This document shows positions 8,434-16,337 of a stretch of 29,196 bases of DNA, piece by piece. The DNA comes from a virus, in IMG/VR virus record IMGVR_UViG_3300042564_007660, positions 1 through 29,196 of that record. One strand, given 5' to 3'. The notes under the pieces are model-generated. The model saw only the letters and a program-made list of their open reading frames with translations, made no database searches and was not told where the DNA came from. Both the position numbers and the translations under genes were made by a program. Within the stretch, counting starts at the first letter, position 1. Every line of letters starts with the position of its first letter.

Positions 8434-11400
8434 ATGGGAGATATAGAAACAATTTCAAATGATAATTTTTTTACAGTTGTTGTAGATCCAAATGGGTTAA
8501 ATAAAGAAAATGTAAGAAATGAAGATTTATTCATTTATGTAGATTTCAGGTCTTTACCAAAAACCAGATCTGTTGTACATACAGATGGTTCAGTTGTTAA
8601 TGAAATTTTTGAAACAAAAGGAATTAGTTTTATTGCATCAAAAAAACAAAATGGTTCTAATTATCTTACAACTGATTATACTAACATAGGTGGTAGTAAT
8701 CCAAAGGAAGAAGAGGGGTTCGGCATTGAAAAAATAAATATTGAGTATGGTAAAGAATTTAATCCTCTTATAAAAATTGAATTTGTAGATGTGAGAGGTG
8801 CAGGGCTTTTAAATGGATATGAATCTGTTGATGATAATGGAATTCTTTCTAATAATTCTACATTTTCTTCGTTTTTTTCTTTACCTTATCCTATATTTAA
8901 ATTAACTGTAAAGGGGTTTTACGGAAAGGCTGTTTCCTATTGTTTACATCTTATGAAATGGACATTGGAATTAGATGGTCAAACTGGTAATTTTAAAATT
9001 GTTGCAGAATTTCAAGGATACACTTTTGCTTTTTTTAATGATATACTATTAAAACATGTTGTGACAATTATAAATACAAGTGTTGGACAGGAGGCTTTAA
9101 AAAAACATAATGTAATTTCAATGTCAGAACTTGTAACTCGCTTAGGAAAACTTACAAGTATTTCTGAAGAATATAAGAAAAATAGTAAAACTTTTGAGGA
9201 GTTAAAATTTATAAATTCATTATTACTTGATAGAATTGAATTTTTATCAAATAGTATTGGTGAAGTTATGACTCTTGCAACAATTTCTTCTTTTGGATCA
9301 CCTCTTCCTATACCCCAATTATCTAACGGTACAGACCAACTTTTTATTAGAGATGTAGGATTGATTTCTGAAGAAAAAATCGAAACTTTAAAGATTATTG
9401 TTGAAGATCTTGGAAAATATATAAATGAGTATAATGATTTTATCAAAACGAATTCATCGAAATATCCTTATGGAAATGAGTATAAAATTGATGATTTTGA
9501 TATTTCTGTTCCTACTATTGCATATCTGATAGATGATAGCACTACAAATATAATTATTGATAAAGTAAAAAAAGATGGTCTTTCGGATAATAATGCTTTA
9601 ACTACAACTTCTGCAATTAGGAGTAGGTTGAACATGCCAAATAATTCCGCAAAAAAATATTATATAGTCGATTTTCATAAATTCAGAAAGGAGGTATCTC
9701 AAATAAAAAGTGATTTATCAAAAAAGAAAAGTGAAATTGAAAAAAAGGTAAATGATGAATTGAATAAAGATATAGAAACTCAATTAAATTTGAAACTTAA
9801 TATTTCTAATGTAATGGAAATTATTCTTGGGAATGTAGAAGCATATTTAAAAGTTGTTTATGATTATGCTGTTGCAGCTGATGACCCTTATATTCAATCT
9901 CAAAGACTAAGTTCAATAAGAGGTGCTGTTACAGATATTCCTATTACTTATGAGAATAGAGTTTTTCCATTTCCATCAACTTTTGATCGAAACACAGGAG
10001 AAGAATTATGGATTGGGGATATTGTGGGAGATGATAATCCATATTTTCCAGAAATTGAACTTGTTAGGTTAAGTTTGAATTCAGTTGTGACTTCCGAAGG
10101 GAAAAATGTAAAAGATAAAGTAAATAATGATTCTGGTACAAGTGTAACTCCTATTGAAGATAGTTGGATACCTTTATATTTAGATGATATAAGTAAACCT
10201 TATTCAAATATAAATAATATAACTTATTCAGGTAACGATATTCCTTTAGAAGTTATATTTGAAATAAAATCAAGACTATTCAAAGCATATTTAAATACCG
10301 CATTTAGCTCGGATACTTTACAAAATTTGGCAAAAACTGATGCATCTTTTACATATTATCAAATAAAAGAACAAGTATTAAAAAATTTATTTAATAATAC
10401 TTCAAATGAAAATTTTATAAATACTTTTGCGACTGAACAGTTAGATGTTTTTAATATTACATCGATACTTGATAATAATACAATTTATATTGGAAGTACT
10501 ACTGATACAAAAGGTACAGTATTAGAAACATTATCTAAAGATATTGATTTTAAAACTGATAGTACTATAATTAGCAGTATTCAAAATCAAGAGAAACGTA
10601 AAATTATCAAAGAAATAAATGATGAAATAGAGGCATTAAAAAAACCTTTAGAAGATATATTAATTCCTAATAAATATAAAAAACTTCATAGGCAAGTTGA
10701 TAGAAATACTTATTTAATTAAGGGGGATATTACAGATTTAATATGGACTGAGGAGGTAAAATCTAATATTAGGAAGTTTTATAAATCTGAAACAAGTAAT
10801 GATTTATTGCAGGAAGTACCTGTTAATTTTACTATATCATCTAAAATAAATGATTTTTCAATTTTTGATGGTCAAATAAATCCTGCAGTAGATTTTTCAA
10901 AACCGATTGATCCGAATAGTAAATTCATAAATATAAAAAGGAATAAAATAGGTTTAGATTTACTTCCTCCAATTGTAGGTGCTACAACTGTAAATACAAA
11001 TAGTAAATCCCTTTTAAATACATATTATTATAAATTTTCTTCACCTCTTAATAAAGCATATTTATTTTTATTAACAACTCCAATAGATAATATTTCAGAT
11101 TTTTATAAAGTATTAGAATTTGGCGGTATGTATAAAATTACCAAAATACAGTTGGCATGGGTTGCAGGTCAATTTTGGAGAGCTAAATTTAAAAAAACTT
11201 ATAATAAAGATATATTTGATGTTATCATAGATAATATAATTGATGCCGTAATAAAAAATTTAATTAATCTTTCTGCAGAACAGATAGTACAAGCAAAAAT
11301 TTTATTAAGTGATTTAGGCAAACAAACTGAAAAATATTTACCAAATTTATCAGATTTTTCACAGGAATTTATTGATAAACTTGCAAAATTTTATGAAAGT

Positions 11401-13794
11401 TGGGCTATAAGATCATATAATATTGATCCAAACTTATTAATAAGTGATTATACAAATCAAGACAAAAGTATAGAAACTACGTTATTAAATTTTTTAGATT
11501 TTTATAGTTCTGGCGCAAATTTTTCAAATAGTGTAAATTTTGAAGGATTTAAATATTATTATGATTTACTTTTAAAAGAATTTACTGAACCCATTGATTT
11601 ACATGTTTTGAGTGTAAACAGTATTCTTTCAGGTGGAAAAAAAATATTTGATGTACCAGAGGAATTTCAACGTTCTTATGCCACTCAATGGATTTCAACT
11701 TTTAAAAAACTTGCATCTCAGAATAATAGAAATGAAATAAAAACTAATAATGACAGTAATACTGGAACAAATGGGTTTTATATCGCAGATAAGGATACTA
11801 AATTGGCAGCATATAAGTATTTTAAAAACTTATATGATAAATGGCTTGGTGGGACAAAAGATGGTAAAGTTTTTAACTCTTGTTCTGGGGGATTGAGCAA
11901 TGTTCCAGGTTCTAAATTAATAGATAGATTTCATTTTGTTGATTCAGCATTTAACCCTATAGGGCATATTGCAGTTGCAAATCCTGAAGTATTAAGAACT
12001 TTAACTAATTCATATGATTTATCTTTATTTATTGTTCTTAAAACTATTGGTGATGAATCAGGTTTTTTAAATTTAATTCTACCTTCATTTGTAAATTATA
12101 AATCTCCTAAAGAAGGATTAGAAATGTGGAAGCCTCAAACTACTATAGAAAATGTAAATTCAGGTGCTGCATATTTTTTTGTTTATACTCAACATCAAGA
12201 TTCTAAAGTTTTAGACATTGGAAAAAAATCTTTTTATGCAAATGATGGATTTGATTTAAGAGGTTCAGATATTGGTAATATCCCTCAACCCTTTAAAAAA
12301 AGAGTTCCTTTGAATATTGATCAAATTCCTAAAGATAAAGATAAGTATAATTTAGTTGTTTTTAGGGTTGGTTATGCGGATCAGAATCAAAACATCTTTA
12401 AATCTATAAAGATGAATCAAACGGAACATAAAGCTTCTATGGAATATGTTCAAGCTTTTATAGAAATGTATGATCCAAAGGGCGGTACAAAACCAATGTA
12501 TAAAAAAGCTAATTTATATAATATATTTTCTTTAAGGCAATATCAGGTAGATGTAACTTGCCTTGGGAATTTAAATTTACATCCTTTGAATTATTTTCAA
12601 TTGGATAATGTACCATTTTATCATGGAGCATATCAAGTTTTAAAAGTAAGTCACTCTATAACTCCTGGTAATGCTGAAACAACATTTTCTGGATGGAGAA
12701 TGCCAAGATTTGTACATCCAGTTTTAAAAACTGTTACAGCGTATATACAAATTCCTTTGTCAGATTCATTATTTAATGAAAAAGAAAGACGTAAACCTGT
12801 ATTTAGGTCATTAGCTGCTAATTACTCCGAAGCAGAAATTGCACCTGATAATTCAGGCTCATCTCCTAATGTAAAATCTTATAAATTAGGTGAAGATATT
12901 GGAACTGCTACATCTGTAACAACTCCAGAATTTACAGGGTCTCTTATAAATATTTCTGGATTTTCTGCAAATGAAATAAAACCTTTGAATCTAATTGAAA
13001 ACGTTAATTCTTTAGATAGATCAGGTTTATGGGCTACGTCAACAATTGCTTCAAAAATTCAAATATCAAGTGCAGAGTACACTTCATTAATTAATAAAGC
13101 AAAGCAATCAAATTCTCCTTCTGCACAAATAATGTTAATTAAACAAACAGTTCCTAACGATAAGCTTGGTACATTGGATAAATATTTAAAAGGGTTAAAT
13201 ACAAAACCATATATTGTTGGTAAATCAAGGGTTGCAAGACCTCTTACTGCTAAAGCAGATCTTGATGCTGCATATGGGTATATTGATTTTAATACTTTGC
13301 CTGCAGATGATGATGTTAATACACCAGGAAGAGCCGAATTTTATTCAAAAAATATAAGAGCTTATACATTACCATTTGGATTAAGAACTGTTTCAAATAA
13401 TGGTTCATTTAGTGGTTTGATCACTAAAGGTTATTTTCATAAAGAAGTCGGTGATTCTTTTGTTTATGCTATGAAAGAAGTTTTAGATTTTTATGGTTTC
13501 GATAATATTGAAAGTTTAGGTATAAATTTAACAGCTGGTACATTTAATTATAGAAGAATGCGAGGTGGAAGTTTACCATCATTACATGCATATGGGGCAG
13601 CTATAGATTTAGGAGCTGGGCAATTTTTAAATGCTGCTAAATGGAGTAAAAAAGATGCATTATTTGGATTACCTGTTTATAGACCTTTTTTAGATATAAT
13701 GGAAAAATGGGGCTGGTATAATCAAGGAAGATATAGAAATAATGATTATATGCACTTCCAAGCAGCAATTTATGGAAATATACAAAATTATTAA
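8434..13794 (+). CDS. Giant baseplate hub-like protein with C-terminal M15 zinc peptidase
   Basis: The protein has 1786 residues. The N-terminal region (about 100-200: PLIKIEFVDVRGAG, FFSLPYPIFKLTVKGFYGKA) is a conserved-looking beta-domain. The middle is mostly unrecognised, with Asn/Lys-rich and coiled segments. Residues about 1326-1434 (YQVDVTCLGNLNLHPLNYF..., YQVLKVSHSITPGN) look like the beta-barrel of hub proteins of the gp27/VgrG/gpD type. The C-terminus is an M15 peptidase: SLHAYGAAIDL supplies H1718 and D1725, and DYMHFQ supplies D1771 and H1774. This gives the His/Asp/His zinc site with a catalytic Asp three residues before the last His, as in T5-type L-alanyl-D-glutamate endopeptidases. 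I infer a tail-tip enzyme that cuts peptidoglycan peptides during injection, doing in one chain what T4 gp27 and gp5 do together. The peptidase call is strong; the hub call is moderate. Confidence 0.75.
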   Translation: MGDIETISNDNFFTVVVDPNGLNKENVRNEDLFIYVDFRSLPKTRSVVHTDGSVVNEIFETKGISFIASKKQNGSNYLTTDYTNIGGSNPKEEEGFGIEKINIEYGKEFNPLIKIEFVDVRGAGLLNGYESVDDNGILSNNSTFSSFFSLPYPIFKLTVKGFYGKAVSYCLHLMKWTLELDGQTGNFKIVAEFQGYTFAFFNDILLKHVVTIINTSVGQEALKKHNVISMSELVTRLGKLTSISEEYKKNSKTFEELKFINSLLLDRIEFLSNSIGEVMTLATISSFGSPLPIPQLSNGTDQLFIRDVGLISEEKIETLKIIVEDLGKYINEYNDFIKTNSSKYPYGNEYKIDDFDISVPTIAYLIDDSTTNIIIDKVKKDGLSDNNALTTTSAIRSRLNMPNNSAKKYYIVDFHKFRKEVSQIKSDLSKKKSEIEKKVNDELNKDIETQLNLKLNISNVMEIILGNVEAYLKVVYDYAVAADDPYIQSQRLSSIRGAVTDIPITYENRVFPFPSTFDRNTGEELWIGDIVGDDNPYFPEIELVRLSLNSVVTSEGKNVKDKVNNDSGTSVTPIEDSWIPLYLDDISKPYSNINNITYSGNDIPLEVIFEIKSRLFKAYLNTAFSSDTLQNLAKTDASFTYYQIKEQVLKNLFNNTSNENFINTFATEQLDVFNITSILDNNTIYIGSTTDTKGTVLETLSKDIDFKTDSTIISSIQNQEKRKIIKEINDEIEALKKPLEDILIPNKYKKLHRQVDRNTYLIKGDITDLIWTEEVKSNIRKFYKSETSNDLLQEVPVNFTISSKINDFSIFDGQINPAVDFSKPIDPNSKFINIKRNKIGLDLLPPIVGATTVNTNSKSLLNTYYYKFSSPLNKAYLFLLTTPIDNISDFYKVLEFGGMYKITKIQLAWVAGQFWRAKFKKTYNKDIFDVIIDNIIDAVIKNLINLSAEQIVQAKILLSDLGKQTEKYLPNLSDFSQEFIDKLAKFYESWAIRSYNIDPNLLISDYTNQDKSIETTLLNFLDFYSSGANFSNSVNFEGFKYYYDLLLKEFTEPIDLHVLSVNSILSGGKKIFDVPEEFQRSYATQWISTFKKLASQNNRNEIKTNNDSNTGTNGFYIADKDTKLAAYKYFKNLYDKWLGGTKDGKVFNSCSGGLSNVPGSKLIDRFHFVDSAFNPIGHIAVANPEVLRTLTNSYDLSLFIVLKTIGDESGFLNLILPSFVNYKSPKEGLEMWKPQTTIENVNSGAAYFFVYTQHQDSKVLDIGKKSFYANDGFDLRGSDIGNIPQPFKKRVPLNIDQIPKDKDKYNLVVFRVGYADQNQNIFKSIKMNQTEHKASMEYVQAFIEMYDPKGGTKPMYKKANLYNIFSLRQYQVDVTCLGNLNLHPLNYFQLDNVPFYHGAYQVLKVSHSITPGNAETTFSGWRMPRFVHPVLKTVTAYIQIPLSDSLFNEKERRKPVFRSLAANYSEAEIAPDNSGSSPNVKSYKLGEDIGTATSVTTPEFTGSLINISGFSANEIKPLNLIENVNSLDRSGLWATSTIASKIQISSAEYTSLINKAKQSNSPSAQIMLIKQTVPNDKLGTLDKYLKGLNTKPYIVGKSRVARPLTAKADLDAAYGYIDFNTLPADDDVNTPGRAEFYSKNIRAYTLPFGLRTVSNNGSFSGLITKGYFHKEVGDSFVYAMKEVLDFYGFDNIESLGINLTAGTFNYRRMRGGSLPSLHAYGAAIDLGAGQFLNAAKWSKKDALFGLPVYRPFLDIMEKWGWYNQGRYRNNDYMHFQAAIYGNIQNY

Positions 13795-13797
13795 TAT

Positions 13798-14655
13798 ATG
13801 AAACCATTTATTTACGGAGATATTAAAGTACGAGAATTTAATCAAAAAATTGCTAAAATTTTAGATCCTAATAAACCTCAATTATTAGGAGTAAGTCCAT
13901 TTCAAAGTTATAAATGGGTTTTAACTGTTTTGGCTGAACTTGGAATCACGTTACCAGAAGAAATAAATTCGGCTTGGAGCTTATTTTCAAATATAAATGA
14001 TGTTAGTATGAGATATGTAAATAAAGAAGTATTCTCATTAGGAGTTCAAAATTCATTTGATAATGCTTTGCTTTCAAAAGAGGTTAAAAGTGGTTCAATA
14101 TTATTTGGATATTTCCCTGGAAATCCATATGTATTTAAATCAATTGATGATATGGTTTCTGAAGCAATTTCACCTATAAAAATACTTCATCTTAATAAAC
14201 TTTTAAAGAGGGATGGTAAGGTTAATTTAAATGAAACTGAAAATGATTTTGGTTTTTTTGATTCTACCCCAATGAATAAAATGGTTTTTTCTGAAAAGGG
14301 TTATAAAGAAAAGTGGAGTGATGTTAGAAATAGAATTTTGATAAATAAAAAATTACCATTTACACCAATCAATCATGTTGGGATTTACTATAACGGACAT
14401 TTTTTTAATTTGACATCTAATCTTTCAGTGGAAGCTCCAGAAGCATTTAGAGCTGTAGCTTTTTATAATTTTAAAAATGGGTTTTTAAAAGTACGAGAAT
14501 TACTTGGTGATATACGAGATGCTGTAAATACTACTAATGATTTAATTAATGAAGTAAGAAGTGGTGTAGACACAGTAAATAACGAATTTAATAGGTTAGG
14601 GAACTTTACAGGTGTTGATGATGTTAATAAGGTGGTTAAAGATGTAAACTTCTAA
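13798..14655 (+). CDS. Baseplate-cluster protein, possibly a degenerate NlpC/P60 fold
   Basis: This 285-residue protein starts three bases after the hub gene stop. Its first 220 residues have an order reminiscent of NlpC/P60 peptidases: SPFQSYKWVLTVLAELGITLP in place of the usual DCSGFV...LGI.LP helix, then SGSILFGYFPG in the GDLVFF position, then NHVGIYYNGHFF in place of the HVGIY strand that carries the catalytic His. The protein contains no cysteine at all, so it could not act as a cysteine peptidase; it would be a binding or structural derivative. The last 60 residues (VNTTNDLINEVRSGVDTVNNEF) look like a short coiled coil and may trimerise. The NlpC/P60 resemblance is read by eye and is tentative. 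A safer label is a tail or baseplate-associated protein of unknown function. Confidence 0.45.
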   Translation: MKPFIYGDIKVREFNQKIAKILDPNKPQLLGVSPFQSYKWVLTVLAELGITLPEEINSAWSLFSNINDVSMRYVNKEVFSLGVQNSFDNALLSKEVKSGSILFGYFPGNPYVFKSIDDMVSEAISPIKILHLNKLLKRDGKVNLNETENDFGFFDSTPMNKMVFSEKGYKEKWSDVRNRILINKKLPFTPINHVGIYYNGHFFNLTSNLSVEAPEAFRAVAFYNFKNGFLKVRELLGDIRDAVNTTNDLINEVRSGVDTVNNEFNRLGNFTGVDDVNKVVKDVNF

Positions 14656-15167
14656 TGAAAATTGGTAATATTCTAACGAATTCTTTATACGTTCCAGATT
14701 ATTTGAATAATGTTTCTTTTGTGGAAGAAGGTGTTCCAACTATTATTGTTGGATGGAAAGCTGCAAAAGAACTTTATCCAGATATGTCATTAAGAGATTG
14801 GAAGATTTCCGATAATATTTATTGGACTATGGATAGCCAAGACGATAAAATGAAAATGGAAAGTGATCTTTTGAGGTTTAAATCTATATGTTTGGACAGC
14901 ATAATAAAAAAATATCAGTTCACTTACATTGATTTATTGCTGAATCCTGCACCAGCACTGAATTTCAGCCATTCCGACAAAATACTTTTGACAAACAGTA
15001 TAATCTATATTAAGAATCTCGAAAGTATTGTCTCTATATCTTTAGAATTAAGTAGTAGTGTAGGTTATGATATATTTAAACTTATTCCTAATAATATTTT
15101 AATGTTGGATGAAACAGCCGAAAACAAATTTGGCGTGGAAAATAAATTTTTATTATGTTTTTTATAG
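14655..15167 (+). CDS. Hypothetical protein translationally coupled to the baseplate cluster
   Basis: I do not recognise this 170-residue protein. Its ATG shares one base with the preceding TAA (TAATG), so it is probably made by translational coupling and may work with that neighbour. It is a soluble mixed alpha/beta protein with aromatic-rich segments (VPTIIVGWKAAKELYP, RDWKISDNIYWTM) and no signal peptide or clear membrane segment. It ends with a TAG stop, the only TAG among the genes whose ends lie in this window. A tail-completion or assembly role is possible from position only. Confidence 0.6.
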   Translation: MKIGNILTNSLYVPDYLNNVSFVEEGVPTIIVGWKAAKELYPDMSLRDWKISDNIYWTMDSQDDKMKMESDLLRFKSICLDSIIKKYQFTYIDLLLNPAPALNFSHSDKILLTNSIIYIKNLESIVSISLELSSSVGYDIFKLIPNNILMLDETAENKFGVENKFLLCFL

Positions 15168-15174
15168 TTAATGA

Positions 15175-15187
15175 TATTTATAATAAA
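15175..15187 (+). promoter_or_regulatory. TATTTATAATAAA motif upstream of the small-gene operon
   Basis: This is identical over 13 bases to 1598-1610. It lies eight bases after the TAG stop of the preceding gene and 26 bases before the ATG at 15214. If the hexamer-like TATAAT part acts as a -10 element, this gives a short but normal 5' leader. Confidence 0.4.
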
Positions 15188-15213
15188 ACACATAAAATTA
15201 AAACCCTAAAACT

Positions 15214-15351
15214 ATGGCATGCGGAACACCTGTTGGAAGAGTATTTACAAACGGACTTTGTTTGTATCCTAAAACAAACTACAGATATAATCAAGATACG
15301 GCTTCAGATAATATTGTAGCGATCTTCAAAGCAAAATATAATTTACTATGA
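15214..15351 (+). CDS. 45-residue hypothetical protein, first gene of an overlapping trio
   Basis: The frame reads MACGTPVGRVFTNGLCLYP and ends KAKYNLL, 45 residues, with two cysteines and no charged tail or membrane segment. Support for its being real comes from its arrangement. It follows a candidate promoter motif, and its TGA overlaps the next ATG in an ATGA junction at 15348-15351, the same junction used again at 15518-15521. I do not recognise a family. It has some resemblance in size and style (short, MA- start, Cys-containing) to the 62-residue protein at 25462, but no convincing similarity. Confidence 0.5.
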   Translation: MACGTPVGRVFTNGLCLYPKTNYRYNQDTASDNIVAIFKAKYNLL

Positions 15352-15521
15352 TTAATGATAAAAAGAATGAAGCACTTGATGCCTTTTTAGGTGAAGAAAG
15401 TGTGGAAGAAACAAAAAAAGAAACTGTAAAAACAGTTAAAAAAACATCTAAATCAGGCGAAATCGTAGAACATGTTGAGAAGAAACTTGTTCTTGAAGAT
15501 GGAAGACAACTTTTAATATGA
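15348..15521 (+). CDS. 57-residue Lys/Glu-rich hypothetical protein
   Basis: The frame starts MINDKKNEALDAFLGEES and ends LVLEDGRQLLI. It is highly charged, with a Lys/Thr/Glu-rich centre, and probably helical or disordered. Start and stop both lie in ATGA overlaps with the flanking genes, so translation of the three genes is very likely coupled. T4 has small acidic or charged prohead-core proteins (gp67, gp68), but nothing here shows that this is one; the comparison is only of size and charge. Confidence 0.5.
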   Translation: MINDKKNEALDAFLGEESVEETKKETVKTVKKTSKSGEIVEHVEKKLVLEDGRQLLI

Positions 15522-16258
15522 AAAAATTAGATATTGACAAAATCAGTAGAAGACTAATACAGATAACAGAGGCTATTAGCCCTGAAAGCTATTATTCTTT
15601 AGATGAAGACGATGTATTGAGCGAACAGGATGCGCCAGCTGAAGGCGATGAAGCAATGGATCAGGAGTTAGAGCAAATTATGGCAGGTGTTGGTGGTGAA
15701 ACACCTCCAGCTGAAGGAGCACCTGCAGCACCAACTGACGCTACAGCTCCACCTGCAGCACCTGCAGCACCTGAAGTCGCTACTACTACTCCAGAGGCAG
15801 CACCAACTGAACCTATGGCTTCAGAAACACCTTCTGAAGATGAAGTAGAGGTAGATGTTACAGACATTGTAAATAAAGTTGAGGGAACAGAAAATTCTGT
15901 TGAAGATGTTGAAGAAAAGATTGACAATATTGGAAGCCAGCTTAATCAATACATTGAGAAACTTACACAAGTTAACAGTGAATTGATGGATAAGATTTCT
16001 GAACTTGAATCTAACATGAATAAACAATTTTCAAAAAGAAATCCTACTCCAAATGAACAATTAATGTTGAGATCTATGTCTTCATATCCTTATAATCAAA
16101 AATTATCAGATTACTGGGAAGTAGGTGAAAAAGATTATTTCAAACCAAAAGGTAATATGGTTGATGATACAGAAGATGAAGAACCTGAAGAATACACTTT
16201 AACTCAAGAAGACATTGAAAGTACATTTAACCCAACGGATATTAAAAAAACTTTCTAA
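15518..16258 (+). CDS. Acidic Ala/Pro-rich coiled-coil protein, possibly structural
   Basis: This 246-residue protein has a basic N-terminal helix (KKLDIDKISRRLIQITEAI), then an acidic Ala/Pro/Glu/Thr low-complexity linker at residues about 30-110 encoded by repeated GCACCTGCAGCA-type units. A coiled coil follows at about 110-170 (VEDVEEKIDNIGSQLNQYIEKL and beyond), and the C-terminal tail ends in Asp/Glu-rich and aromatic segments. The linker region is richer in G+C than its neighbours. No family is recognised. The architecture, an anchor helix, flexible linker and oligomerising coil, suits a scaffold, neck or baseplate accessory protein. It sits between the tail cluster and the SSB gene. 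The start is fixed by the ATGA overlap with the upstream small gene. Confidence 0.7.
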   Translation: MKKLDIDKISRRLIQITEAISPESYYSLDEDDVLSEQDAPAEGDEAMDQELEQIMAGVGGETPPAEGAPAAPTDATAPPAAPAAPEVATTTPEAAPTEPMASETPSEDEVEVDVTDIVNKVEGTENSVEDVEEKIDNIGSQLNQYIEKLTQVNSELMDKISELESNMNKQFSKRNPTPNEQLMLRSMSSYPYNQKLSDYWEVGEKDYFKPKGNMVDDTEDEEPEEYTLTQEDIESTFNPTDIKKTF

Positions 16259-16264
16259 AAATTG

Positions 16265-16337
16265 AACTATTTGCATTTTGATGCAGTTATACTTACAACT
16301 TACATTTATTTTTAACAACTTAAAATTTTACAACTTA
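16265..16337 (+). promoter_or_regulatory. SSB leader with three ACAACTTA repeats, possible autoregulatory site
   Basis: The 78-base gap before the SSB gene holds ACAACTTA three times (16295-16302, 16315-16322, 16330-16337, the last ending on the A of the ATG) in an A/U-rich, largely unstructured stretch. Just upstream is an imperfect hairpin around TGCATTTTGATGCA. T4 gp32 represses its own translation by binding an unstructured leader next to a pseudoknot, so a similar control is plausible here. Confidence 0.35.

Noticed and set aside
9012-9446. Antisense ORF of 144 residues in the hub gene
   Set aside because: Shadow of the sense gene, with composition typical of reversed AT-rich coding sequence.
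15165-15167. General TAG recoding in this phage
   Set aside because: Only one gene ends in TAG and only one frame has an early in-frame TAG; readthrough at 15165 would add just 14 unremarkable residues. Not enough evidence here.
15661-15927. Antisense ORF of 88 residues rich in Ser, Ala, Gly and Val
   Set aside because: It is the mirror of the Ala/Pro-rich linker of the sense gene; low-complexity repeats keep the opposite frame open by chance.
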